Source of the DNA: Euphorbia lathyris
Lineage: Eukaryota > Streptophyta > Magnoliopsida > Malpighiales > Euphorbiaceae
Length of the DNA stretch: 64,000 bases
Assembly (NCBI RefSeq): GCF_963576675.1
Contig: NC_088916.1
Location: 14,298,501 to 14,362,500 of the forward strand
Direction of reading: 5' to 3'
The notes under the pieces were generated by a model. That model made no database searches. It saw only the letters and a program-made list of their open reading frames with translations, and had not been told where the DNA came from. Position numbers and translations under genes: made by a program. Position 1 is the first letter of the stretch. Every line of letters starts with the position of its first letter. This document shows, piece by piece, positions 23,326-35,358 of the stretch.

Positions 23326-23579
23326 TTTGTTAAAGTCCACCATCATCGAATGGTGAAAAAAACAAAGTAAACTTTGCTTTGTCAAAAACAAAGTAACCAT
23401 AGAAGACACCCTAAATATAAATATATAATTTATTGTATTATAATTAAAAATAATATGATTGTAATTTTCTTGCTATCTTCCACAAATTATTACTTTGTAT
23501 TTGTGGTTAGTACAAAAGACTAAATAAAATAAAATAACATTATATAAAATTATATAAATATTCTAATTTTAATAAAGTA
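23326..23579. other. AT-rich spacer, nothing recognised
   Basis: Contains two ACAAAGTAA words echoing the flank of the preceding MITE; no gene. Confidence 0.35.
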
Positions 23580-24050
23580 AATTGCACCATTTCACTCCCC
23601 AAGAAAATTTGGGCAAATTTTCAACTTATAATACTTTTCTAGCCCCCTCAAATTAGCCCAATACTGCAACTGATCTTCCGTACTTACATTTTTAATAAGT
23701 ACCCACTCAATTTGTTTATTTAGAACAAATAACCTCTCCAATTGCTCAATTGGATCAAATAACTCCTCAAATTAGCTTATTTAGAGCCAATGACCCCTAA
23801 ACTCCCAAAAAACATTCAACATAATATTACATTAGAAATAAAAAATTTCAAATTATCAATTGTTACATCTAACTAATCTAGTGATGTATTAAGTAAATGG
23901 CCAAAAAAAAAAAACTCTCAAAATAACCTATTTGAGGGATTATTTATTCGAAATAAACAAGTTAGGAGATTACTTATTAAAAGTGTAAATACGGGATCGG
24001 TTACAGTATTGGACCAATTTGAGCGGACTGGAAAGGTATTAAGCCAAAGA
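23580..24050. mobile_element. Foldback MITE
   Basis: The arm at about 23,690-23,750 pairs with about 23,930-23,996 (shared words TAATAAGTA/TACTTATTA and AAATAAACAA), and outer arms near 23,640-23,680 and 24,000-24,040 also pair (TACAGTATTGG). Non-coding. Exact ends and target duplication not determined. Confidence 0.5.
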
Positions 24051-24120
24051 CAAATGAAACAGCATTTTATCCTATTCCCGTAGGGATTCCGAAAACACAC
24101 ACACGTTGGCATTGGTTTCC

Positions 24121-24128
24121 TATAAATA
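24121..24128 (+). promoter_or_regulatory. TATA box of the DWNN/RING gene
   Basis: TATAAATA, followed after about 25 bp by a CT-rich stretch suited to a plant transcription start, then a leader with five CAGTTC-type hexamers (24,247-24,275). The first in-frame ATG of the downstream gene is at 24511. Confidence 0.5.
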
Positions 24129-24510
24129 CACGCCCGACTATTCTCTCTTTCAATAAAAGATTTCTAGCGCACACAGTTCTTCCCAGTTTGTTCCATTCAA
24201 ATATTTTGGAATTTGGATTTGGCTTTGATTTTTGCTCATCTTCTTCCAGTTCCAGTTCCAGTTCCAGTTCGAGTTTCTCCGTCAAGACTTGCTTGCTGGT
24301 GCGTTCTGTAGTCACTTGATTTTCCGACGACGACGTTTGCTCCATTCGAATCAGAGTTTGCAAATTAGGGCTTAATTTGTTCCATTCGAATCAGACTTCA
24401 CTACATTCTGCAATCAATCGAGGAGGGCTTCAATCGGATCAATTGCTTTTGTTTGTATTGTTTTCTTTTAACTTGAATCCTTGTTATATATATTGTATTC
24501 GATCTACCAA

Positions 24511-25305
24511 ATGGAAATATATTTCAAATTCATGAGTCAGAAAGACTATGTTTCAATTTCTGTAAATCAGCCTTTCATTTCAGTTTCAGAATTTAAGCAA
24601 AAAGTTTATGAATCCAAATATAAAGGAAAGAATAATTCTGGATTATGTTTCGGTAATGATTTTGATATCACCGTGATTAATGCTCAAACAAACAATTCTT
24701 ATGATGATAATATGTTGATTCCAAGTCATACCAAAGTCTTAATAAAAAGGGTTCCCGGAGGAAGAGGGTGTCGATTTATAAACACTAGAGCCATTGTTGT
24801 TCCGGGTTCTCATATTCCCAATTCTTCTGCTAATTGTAACAAAAGCAGTTCTGTTACAAATCCGGACATCGGAGAAGAAGAAGCCATACCGCCTAAGAAG
24901 AACAAGATTTTTCCCAATTCTTCTACTTCTGCCATTGCTACAAGCAGTTCTGTTACAAATCCGGACGTCGAAGAAGAAGCAGTACCTTTTAAGAAGAACA
25001 AGATTTTTCCTGTCGAACTATTATGTCGTTTATGTAAACAGCCAATGAAAGATGCTGCTTTTACTAGATGCTGTTGCTATAGCTTTTGCGACAAATGCAT
25101 TAGAGATCATTTGATCCTCTCAGGCTTTAAATGTGTTTGTGGAGCGAATGATATGTTAAATGATTATCTCATTCCTAACATCACTGTTAGACGTTTGATT
25201 AATACCATGCTCCAATCTGGTTATACAATCCCACGACCAGATGTTCCGATAGCACAGCCTCTCGAGATAGGAAAGAAGAAGAGAAAGAGGGAGGGGCAGT
25301 TCTGA
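24511..25305 (+). CDS. Short DWNN plus RING/U-box protein (PQT3/RBBP6-like)
   Basis: 264 residues, no intron. The N-terminal ubiquitin-like DWNN domain (about residues 1-80) shows FISVSEFKQKVYE, INAQTNNSYDD, MLIPSHTKVLIKRVPGG. The C-terminal RING/U-box-like domain (about 165-235) shows LLCRLCKQPMKDA, SFCDKCIRDHLI, CVCGA and NITVRRLINTML. Proteins of this kind are ubiquitin E3 ligases linked to mRNA 3' processing (MPE1/RBBP6) or stress tolerance (PQT3). It is much shorter than those: the CCHC knuckle and long tail are absent, and the linker holds a duplicated SSVTNPD..EEEA..KKNKIFP block. The intronless body suggests a retrocopy or partial gene. ATG 24511 opens MEIYFKF, matching DWNN starts; upstream in-frame codons lack ATG. 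Confidence 0.8.
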   Translation: MEIYFKFMSQKDYVSISVNQPFISVSEFKQKVYESKYKGKNNSGLCFGNDFDITVINAQTNNSYDDNMLIPSHTKVLIKRVPGGRGCRFINTRAIVVPGSHIPNSSANCNKSSSVTNPDIGEEEAIPPKKNKIFPNSSTSAIATSSSVTNPDVEEEAVPFKKNKIFPVELLCRLCKQPMKDAAFTRCCCYSFCDKCIRDHLILSGFKCVCGANDMLNDYLIPNITVRRLINTMLQSGYTIPRPDVPIAQPLEIGKKKRKREGQF

Positions 25306-25369
25306 AAATGTTGCCTTATTTGAAATGTAGTGAAGTGCATATAGAACCTGAAATGTCGTTAGAAATAAA

Positions 25370-25525
25370 GAGAAGTTTTGTTAGATTCTGAAGGTGAAAT
25401 AATCCTGAACCCAACTCTTCAGGAATCATTCCTTCAAGTTTATTCCGCAAAACGAAGAACAATGTTAACCGTCTCAACATTCCAAGCTCTTTTGGGATTC
25501 AACCTGACAACTGATTTGTTTCGAG
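25370..25525 (-). pseudogene. LRR receptor-kinase fragment
   Basis: The minus strand reads NQLSG, one stop, then IPKELGMLRRLTL, NKLEGMIPEELGSG and FHLQNLT, the LxGxIPxxLGxLxxL pattern of plant LRR receptor-like kinases. Only about two repeats survive and there is a nonsense codon. It lies antisense just after the DWNN gene. Confidence 0.6.
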
Positions 25526-26027
25526 CTGCAACTGTAAGAGGTTTTGGCCATTCGAAAAAGGATACAGAATCGAAGCAGATATGTTATTATTACTCAACTT
25601 AAGCTATTTAAGATTTGTTTTAGGTCTACTATGTATGTAAAAATGGTCTTGTATAGAGATGTTTTGGCATGTTAATGAAATTTCAAGTTGAAGTTGATAT
25701 TCTTTTGCCTTGAAATCTTACAATTTTAGCAGATGTTTTGGTATATTTCAAATGGAATCACAGTATATAAAATGCTTAACTACTCCTTATTAGTCGATTA
25801 TGTTAACATCATCCTTTGAAACATTAGTACTGTCAACACATTTAAACATCAGGAATAATAACTTGCATTTTCCGAATACGCATCTTCAAGCTCAAGAACA
25901 TGATTAAAAGTCCGTTTGTTTTGGCTTTTTACCGCTCCTGTTTGGTGTTTCATACCAAACAATAGCTCTTGAAATGTTTGGTGTCATCTGCTAATTGCTC
26001 TTTTTGAAGGAAAATGTTGCATTTCTC
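25526..26027. other. AT-rich intergenic, no gene seen
   Basis: 3' flank of the DWNN gene, with AATAAA-like AT stretches; nothing else recognised. Confidence 0.4.
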
Positions 26028-26585
26028 AAGGACGGCTCCAGTATTTTATAGGCCTTATGTAGCTTCTGTATTCCATTTTTTTTTACAAATTTAAATTTAA
26101 TATATATAAAATATAATTAATTCTTGACTCAACAAGAAGACCAATTGAAGATCATTTTTTTTGGCAATTTGCAGAAAACGAAACAATTAATTGTTATATG
26201 CCTAACTTTGTAACTCATCCCTATTATTTGTTAAGAAAAAATTTATGAAATAAATTTTGAAATTTCTTAGTGTGTTATTGTTGTTAAAAGACTATGACTA
26301 ATAAGAAATGAGATAATTTATATTATTATTATCGAATTTTTTCATTTCATTTAGTAGAGTGTATTTTTTTTTATATATATATGATTGTTATTAAATTCAG
26401 ACATGATATAATAATTATTTACTGAGATAATTTTTCAACAATGAAAATCTCAAATATTATTGTATTATAATTGAAATTAGTTTTGAATTTTATAAAGGAA
26501 AAATTAATTTTTTTTTAATCAGAGACCTTCCTAAATGGGATGCCCTAGATAGCCGCATATATGGCCTCCCTCTGGAACCGTCCCT
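26028..26585. mobile_element. Probable non-autonomous hAT element
   Basis: The end AAGGACGGCTCCAG is the inverted partner of CTGGAACCGTCCCT at 26572-26585 (12 of 14 bases), the style of plant hAT ends. AT-rich interior of 530 bp, no coding. I could not confirm an 8-bp duplication. Confidence 0.5.
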
Positions 26586-27055
26586 AGTATTTGGTTTTGA
26601 ACCACGTTTGTTGTTCTTATATGTTTTTCATCAAAATTACATCCGTCAACTCTAGTGTTTGAAGGATATATCCAAATGGTAATTGAAGTTTCTACATTGT
26701 TGGATATTTCATGACGATTTCGCCTATAATCTTTATCTTATTATATTTTCATCTTAGATTGAAAAAACTATAGAATTCTTTTAGCAATTTAAATTTCAAA
26801 TATTTATAAAAAAAAAAGGTTAAAGTTGATAAACAATAAACATCAATCACAAACAACAAACAATAACAATTTAACCAAATAGACTCTAAAGTGGACGGTT
26901 GGCTTCGTAAAACTATGCTACCGAATAGTGAATTAGTTTTGTAATTTTTATTTTTAAACTAGCTTTTTGTAGGTTCCAATTTACTATAGTAAATCTTTTG
27001 TAGAAATCCCAATTAAAAAGTAGTCTAAAGGGATGATGTACAAAAATTGGCTTAT
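26586..27055. other. AT-rich intergenic, no gene seen
   Basis: No open frame or repeat of note. Confidence 0.4.
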
Positions 27056-27356
27056 GGTTTTTGGAAAAATATCAATTTAGGCTCCACGTATAAAATACTA
27101 CCAATATAAGTTTAACGTTTAAAAAATGATACCAATTTATGTTTCGATAACGGAACGTGACACGTCATTCATATAACTCTGTTAGGTTCTGTCAATTGTA
27201 TGTGGAAAGAGTAATCAGAACTTAACAGAATAATATGAATGACGTGTCACGTCCTATTATCGATATCTAAATTAGTATCATTTTTTTAACGTTAAGTCCA
27301 TATTGGTACTATTTGGTACATAGAACCTAAATTAATACTTTCCCAAAAACCATAAA
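27056..27356. mobile_element. Foldback MITE next to element B
   Basis: The left arm with TTATGGTTTTTGG..AATTTAGG and the right arm with CCTAAATTAA..CCAAAAACCATAA are inverted copies; the inner pair GACGTGTCACGT / ACGTGACACGTC also matches. Non-coding, about 300 bp. Confidence 0.6.
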
Positions 27357-27651
27357 GATATTTTGGTACCATATTACTAGTGATTTACTAAACCCAACCC
27401 TAATTTTACACTTCTAGCCCCGTGAATAGATCGAAATACCATTTGCACTAAATTTCAAAAAACCCAAAACCTCTTAAGAAGCCGAAACGATTTTTGCTCA
27501 AATCCGGACAAATTAGTGAGCCGAATCATGGATGGTGATAGAAACCGTAAAGGAAAAGCTAAAATGGTACGATTTACTGCTTTATTTCATTGATTTATGG
27601 ATCGTTTTGGATCTGTTGTGATGTTTAAAAATTTCGGCCGGAATCGCAGTC

Positions 27652-27838
27652 GGGCGTATGAACATCACGCCCGATCTGCGGTTCGGGCGTATGAGTATCA
27701 CGCCCGACCAGTGGTTCGGGCGTGATAGCCACATGCCCGAACCAATGGTAGGGCGTGATGCTCATACGCCCTAACCACTGATAGGGCGTGATGTGCATAC
27801 GCCCGACCAATGGTTCGGGCGTGATTCCCTTACGCCCC
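27652..27838. repeat. 33-bp palindrome array, element B left (in PMD intron 1)
   Basis: 5.7 units with exact 33-bp period, each GGGCGT-N9-ACGCCC-like plus a 12-nt spacer such as GACCAGTGGTTC. It lies about 270 bp inside the left end and within intron 1 of the PMD gene. Units have diverged from each other more in the spacer than in the GGGCGT arms. Confidence 0.93.
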
Positions 27839-28449
27839 CTTTTTTAATAAAAATTAATATTTTTTAAAATTTTAGTAAATTTAGTGTAATTTTAGTTTAA
27901 TTATAGTAAACATTTTAGTAATTTAGTGTAATTTTAGTATAATTTAGTATAAATTGAGAATAACTATATTATAATTTTATTAGTTTAGTAGTATTTTAGC
28001 ATAATTTTATAAATTTAGTATAATTTACATTATTTACAATTTTATTAATTTAGTGTAATTTTTTTTGTAGACGGAGCGGCCTACTAGGGGTGGGAAATCC
28101 ATCCCGTCATCTGCTCGTCGTCTAGATATGGACGGCGAGGATGATACACCACGGCATACGAGATTGCGTGGTATAGATATTTCTGGTCGTAGGCGGAGAG
28201 GGGCTGCGACGGAGCAGTTGAGGAGGGGGCCGATTGCGGATCAGGCCGATATTCATGGCTCAGAGGGGGCGACTGATTTTGATGACAGAGAGACCGATGG
28301 CGATTCTTTTCAAGACTACCTGGATGTGGTAGCCCGGGCAGTGCGACAGTCCGCTGTTGCACATGATCGCGAGGTTGAGGAGAGCGATGAGCAGCCGACC
28401 CCGAGGAGACAGCCGACCCAGCGAGTAGGAGGTCGTTTTACGAGTACAG

Positions 28450-28878
28450 GTATTTTTTAGTATAATTTTAGTATAATTTAGTATAATTTAGTATTTTTTT
28501 AGTATAATTTTATAATTTAGTATAATTTTAGTATAATTTAATATAATTTAGTATTTTTTAGTATAATTTTAGTATAATTTAGTATTTTTTAGTATAATTT
28601 AGTATAATTTAGTATTTTTAGTATAATTTTAGTATAATTTAGTATTTTTTAGTATAATTTTAGTATAATTTAGTATAATTTAGTATTTTTTAGTATAATT
28701 TTAGTATAATTTAGTATAATTTAGTATTTTTTAGTATAATTTTAGTATAATTTAATATAATTTAGTATTTTTTAGTATAATTTTAGTATACTTTAGTATA
28801 ATTTTAGTATAATTTAGTATTTTTTAGTATCTTTTTAGTATAATTTAGTATAATTTTGTATAATTTTATAATTATCAG
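28450..28878 (+). repeat. TTTAGTATAA minisatellite forming PMD intron 2
   Basis: The whole intron is built of TTTAGTATAATTT-type words, with higher-order blocks of about 30-50 bp. The same words occur at lower density in intron 1 (27,880-28,060), where they read TTTAGTGTAATTT. It probably arose by slippage inside the transposon. Confidence 0.85.
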
Positions 28879-30870
28879 GGACAAGCAAACGTCCCAAAGG
28901 TAGTGAGGACGAGAGCTGGGTAGTTACTGCACCGGTTGCTGGTGGTCCCGTTGATGGTTCCGTGATTCCTAGTTTTCTAGGACATGTTGCCTCACGGATG
29001 TTGGGAGGAGAGATTCGGTCGTTTCTGACATGCTACACATCAGCATGCCGAGATTTGTGTCAGTGGTTTTCTGGTGCGTCACCCGAGGTAAGAATAATAT
29101 AGTGTGTCAACATTTATTGTAATTCGTATTTTTAACTATAAACATACAAAACATTCTGTAATTGTATAAATTGTATATGTGTCATTTTACAGCTGAGGGA
29201 GATGATCGAGAGGACTGGTTTGTCTCACCTTCCACGTGCCATGTTCAGGAACCTCGACACTCCGCTATTGACTGCGTTCGTGGAGCGGTGGCAGCCCGAT
29301 ACGAACTCCTTTCACATGCCGTTTTGTGAGATGACTATCCAGCTGCATGATGTGTGGCAGATTCTTCGGATCCCGACCGACGGTCCGATGGTGTCCGAGT
29401 CTCCCCCTACTGACTCGCTTCATGCCATGTGCATGATGATGTTTGGGGTGAGTCAGGCTGAGCTTCTGTTGCCGACTAGTCATTTATGGGGAGGTGGAGG
29501 TGTATTTGTTGGGGCTGTACAGGGGCTTCTCACCGAGGGTAGGGATGACGCTACTCGGGCCACAGCGTGGATGTGGCTTATGCTTGGATCCACTCTGTTT
29601 GTTGACAAGAGTGGAGATAGGATTAGGCCGGCCCATCTTCATGAGGTTTACAGCGGTGTCAGCGGGGCAGCTGGACTATCATGGGGGTCTGCCACACTAG
29701 CCATGTTGTACCGACAGCTGGGGATAGCGAGCAGAGGAGACTGCTCAGGTAAATGCGGATGTTTGACCCTACTGCAGGCATGGATATATGAGTATTTTCC
29801 GGTTTTTCGGCCGTATAGAGGAGCTCACCTGATCCCAGCTGACCATGCCCGTGCACTGAGATGGGAGGTCGGGGTACCAGGCAAGACGACCGCCCGACTA
29901 GATACCTTTCTGGGGCAGCTGGATCGTATGACGACGGCAGAGGTATTTTATAAAATTTTAGAATTTATTTAATTATTATTTATAGTATATTATTTTTTTA
30001 TTGAGTATTACTTTTTTCCAGGTGACGTGGTTGCCTTATGGTCTTGTCGCTGATGATGATCGGCTTCGAGTGTCCTACGCCGGTTGGATACGGTGTAGAG
30101 ACATCGTCGAGCCGTATATGCCCGACCGAGCGCTGCGACGGGTCAGATATACTCAGCCTATCCCAGCTGAGCGTATTAGACCTGATAAAGCAGTACGACC
30201 ATGGAAGTCGTTATCATACAGGCTCACGCATTCCTTAGTCACAGTTGAGGACACCTAGCGGAGATTTCCATCGGCTCGGGGCATTGATCGGAGGAGATGC
30301 CGACCAGTTGGATACGATCCCACTGCCTGTGATCCTGCTTATATGGATTGGTATATGCAATATTCGCATCCCCATCTCCTTCATGCACCACAGGCTGGAC
30401 CGGTACAACATGCTCGCGCCAACAGCGAATTTGTAAATTTATTATTATTTAATATTATTATTTAGTATTAGTTTATATGTGTTTAATTTTTAATATTTAT
30501 TTATTACTTTTTTTTTTTGCAGTGGGTTAGCTGGTTGTGGCGTGTCACCCAACTATCGGCTACCCACCGATCTGACGAGGATGTTCCACGCATTAAGAGG
30601 GAGATGGATGAGTTTATGGATGCGTGGCGTCAGGCTAGCTGATTTTTTGTTGTACACATTCATATATTTAAACACTTTTTGTTGTAGATATTAAATTTAC
30701 TCTATTACGTTTATAAATGTTTATGTTTATTAATGTTTATTTTAATTTTTATGTTTTTAAATTTTTTTTGTTAAGTACATTTATGTAGTTACGGGCTTAA
30801 CGGACTATTTACGGGTTTAACGGCCTATTTACGGGATACATAAGCTATTTTTTTTGCTCTCTCGATACGC

Positions 30871-31056
30871 GGACGTGTGAAGATCACGCCTTCCCGTGTG
30901 GTCGGGCGTGATAGCCCTACGCCTCACCGTGTGGTCGGACGTGATAGTTCCACGTCCGACCACACGGTGAGGCGTAGGCCTATCACGCCCGACCACATGG
31001 GAAGGCGTGATCTTCATACGCCCCACCATGAGGTGAGGCGTGATGTCCATACGCCC
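30871..31056. repeat. 33-bp palindrome array, element B right
   Basis: 5.6 units, 33-bp period (unit starts at 30871, 30904, 30937, 30970, 31003, 31036), arms GGCGT/ACGCC, spacer such as ACCACACGGTG. It lies 114 bp inside the right end, after the PMD gene stop. Confidence 0.93.
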
Positions 31057-31199
31057 GTGCATCGAGAGAGAAAAAAAAATAGCTTTTTCCACCCCAAAAC
31101 CTATGAAAGGGTAATTTCGTCATTCCACGGGGCTAGGGGTGGGAAATTTGGGCTGGGTTTAACAACACCCTATTACTATTCTAAAAGTCATGTCATATA

Positions 31200-31270
31200 T
31201 GGGCTACGACTTTGGGCCTGCAGTTGGGCCGGTGACCATCAGTCCAGATCACGCAATAGCAAACCCTAAT
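31200..31270 (+). promoter_or_regulatory. RPL10 promoter: three site II motifs and a telo-box
   Basis: TGGGCT (31200), TGGGCC (31213), TGGGCC (31225) and AAACCCTAAT (31261-31270). Site II plus telo-box is the characteristic pair in plant ribosomal-protein promoters, bound by TCP-type factors and telo-box-binding proteins. A second telo-like TAGGGTTT sits in the leader near 31326. The whole proximal promoter between transposon B and the ATG is about 170 bp. Confidence 0.8.
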
Positions 31271-31349
31271 CCTTTCTTTAAGTATAGAAATAGAACAAGT
31301 CTCCGTTTTCTTCATTTGCTCTTCTAGGGTTTTGCAGCAGCCCGACGCC

Positions 31350-33632
<2,283 letters not shown>

Positions 33633-34095
33633 GCTGTGGTTTAAGAATCATCCCTTCTAGGAAGAAGACTCTTTGATTTTGTGTTATCATCATTTTCATA
33701 TGACAGTGAGTTTTTTAAGTTTGTTTTCAACTGAACCAAGATATAATATGATTGAGCAGGAAGTAATTTTTTGGATTATTGAGGATCTTTTGAATTCTGC
33801 ATTTATGTGAATGTTTAGTAGCTGATTCTGGTGAAGTATCTATTTTGAAAATCTCAACATTATGTTAGGTGATTAGATATAATCCATAAATCATGCTATT
33901 AAATTCATCAGTTATAAAAATGTAATTTTGGTTAGATTAATTGTTTTTGTTAGAAAATATTTATTGTTGATGAAAATTAAAAAAAATGTGATTTAATGGT
34001 AGGTTTCATATAACTGTGATTGTAGAAAATGATTTGAGAGGAGGTTTTTATTTTCTTTTCAAAGTTTTTTTGGTTGAATGCATATTTACATCTAT
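33633..34095. other. RPL10 3' flank, no other feature
   Basis: Contains the RPL10 3' UTR and AT-rich spacer; no gene. Confidence 0.5.
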
Positions 34096-34480
34096 TGGCA
34101 TCCTAAACTTTTTAAATAATCTACTATACATTTATAGTTGGCTTACAAAACCTATCATATATCTATATTTGACTTAAAAAACATATTATACACCTGTATT
34201 TGGCTTAAAAAACCTATCACATCTATACTTGGTTCATTCGGACATTTTGCATACAAAATCGTTAATTTGTCATTTTTGACAGGTGAGTGATACATAACGA
34301 ATTCATATGCTTTTTTCTTCTTCTATAGCATGCATATGCCATCTAATTTGTAAAAAATGATAGATGAACGATTTTGTGTTAGCCAATGATATGTTTGATA
34401 GATTTTAAAAGCCAACTATAGGTGTTATAGGTTTTTAAAACCAATTATAAGTGTGATAGGTTATTTTAAAAGTTCAGGTA
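34096..34480. mobile_element. Foldback MITE
   Basis: The left side (ATTGGCATCCTAAACTTTTT..) is the inverted partner of the right side (..AAAAGTTCAGGTACCAAT). Inner tandem words CTTAAAAAACCTATCA recur three times on the left and inverted on the right. Non-coding. Confidence 0.55.
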
Positions 34481-35031
34481 CCAATAGGTAAAACTTGAGT
34501 TTAAAGGCTTAAGCCAAGTTTTTTCTAGGAAAAAGTAAAATTCAATTTTTGAAATTATATTGTTAAAGTTTTAATACAACAATAGCATTTTATTTAAAAA
34601 AAAAAAAAGATTATTTTTGCATATGGACAAAATAAAGTTCCTCTAGAACACAATTTCTTAAATTGAAATGAATTTGATAGTTTATAAACATAATTGGTTA
34701 AGTTCGTTTTATAGCAATTCGATTTTAAGTTCTGTGTCTTGTTCATGTAAATGTAATTTTTTTTTTTTTAAAATTGATTGTTATCAGAATTTCAAATACT
34801 GTAAAAAAAAACATATTATCTCTATTAGCAAATTTTTAAATCACATTTGTTTGCAAATTGTATCATATACCTTTTCTTTTATTATAGTTTGCCATTTTTT
34901 CTAATTCCTTTGTTACCCTTTTGCTGTATTAGACCAACTCCAGTGGTAAATATTTATTGTTATAATTCTATGTATAGTTGTAATAAACCACTAATGTGGT
35001 TGTAACTAATAATTGTTTGTTAAAGATTGTA
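34481..35031. other. AT-rich intergenic, no gene seen
   Basis: Oligo-A and oligo-T runs only. Confidence 0.4.
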
Positions 35032-35251
35032 CTCCCTTCATTCTCAAATAAGTGTCGTTTTAGATAATTGTTTTTATTCTTTTTTAAGTGTCATTTTCGT
35101 TTTTCAATAAAATTTAGTATAGTTTTTTGGTCTAAGTATTTAAATTTTGTCTTGATTTATGTGTTTTTTTTAAGCTTTTAAAGTTTTTTCTCCAACCATT
35201 ATAGGAGAGAGAATTTTTATTAAAACGACACTTATTTGAGAATGGAGGGAG
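35032..35251. mobile_element. Stowaway MITE
   Basis: Ends CTCCCTTCATTCTCAAATAA and, inverted, CTCCCTCCATTCTCAAATAA with a TA on each side (35030-35031 and 35252-35253). The CTCCCTCC end and TA target site are diagnostic of Tc1/mariner Stowaway MITEs. 220 bp, no coding. Confidence 0.9.
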
Positions 35252-35300
35252 TAGTAACAAACAATTTTGTTATACCTAGAATCCAAATGTTACCGGTTTG

Positions 35301-35358
35301 GCAGCCACACATGGCGTGTGGCATACATACGCCGGCGTATGATGCAGTCTGTGGCTGC
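35301..35358. other. GC-rich hairpin in AT-rich DNA
   Basis: GCAGCCACA (35301-35309) pairs with TGTGGCTGC (35350-35358), and the interior holds the perfect palindrome ATACGCCGGCGTAT (35327-35340). The inner GGCGTG..CATACGCC resembles a 33-bp array unit of elements A and B, which may be chance. Confidence 0.6.

Larger units (their letters stand above)
27528..30642 (+). pseudogene. Plant mobile domain (PMD) protein gene, one nonsense codon
   Basis: Model: 27528-27566, 28071-28449, 28879-29087, 29193-29942, 30022-30432, 30523-30642; GT/AG throughout and all phases agree (0,1,0,0,0), giving 635 codons before the final TGA. Exon 2 encodes an Arg- and acidic-rich segment; exon 4 the PMD core (LREMIERTGLSHL.., FHMPFCEMTIQLHDVW, GLSWGSATLAMLYRQL, YEYFPVF); exon 5 ends the domain (WLPYG, PYMPDRALRRVRYTQPIP). 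An in-frame TAG at 30256-30258 (about codon 538) interrupts it, yet the frame and the last exon (ending EFMDAWRQAS) stay open, so this is one point mutation, probably of a Trp codon. PMD proteins include the nuclear silencing factors MAIN and MAIL1 and many transposon-carried relatives. Confidence 0.82.
27380..31170 (+). mobile_element. Element B: PMD-encoding transposon with palindrome arrays
   Basis: 3,791 bp, bounded by the perfect 8-bp duplication TATTACTA (27372-27379 and 31171-31178). Ends: GTGATTTACTAAACCC and, inverted, GGGTGTTGTTAAACCC. The inverted repeats run about 65 bp, with CTAGCCCCGTG on the left and the full core CCCACCCCTAGCCCCGTG (inverted) at 31126-31143. Subterminal 33-bp arrays lie at 27652-27838 and 30871-31056. 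The only gene is a six-exon PMD protein. No DDE/hAT/MULE transposase is seen. The element ends 22 bp before the first RPL10 promoter motif. Confidence 0.85.

Noticed and set aside
29265..29856. Minus-strand and alternate-frame ORFs across PMD exon 4
   Set aside because: The plus-strand frame has the PMD motifs and agrees with splice phases; the others are shadows.
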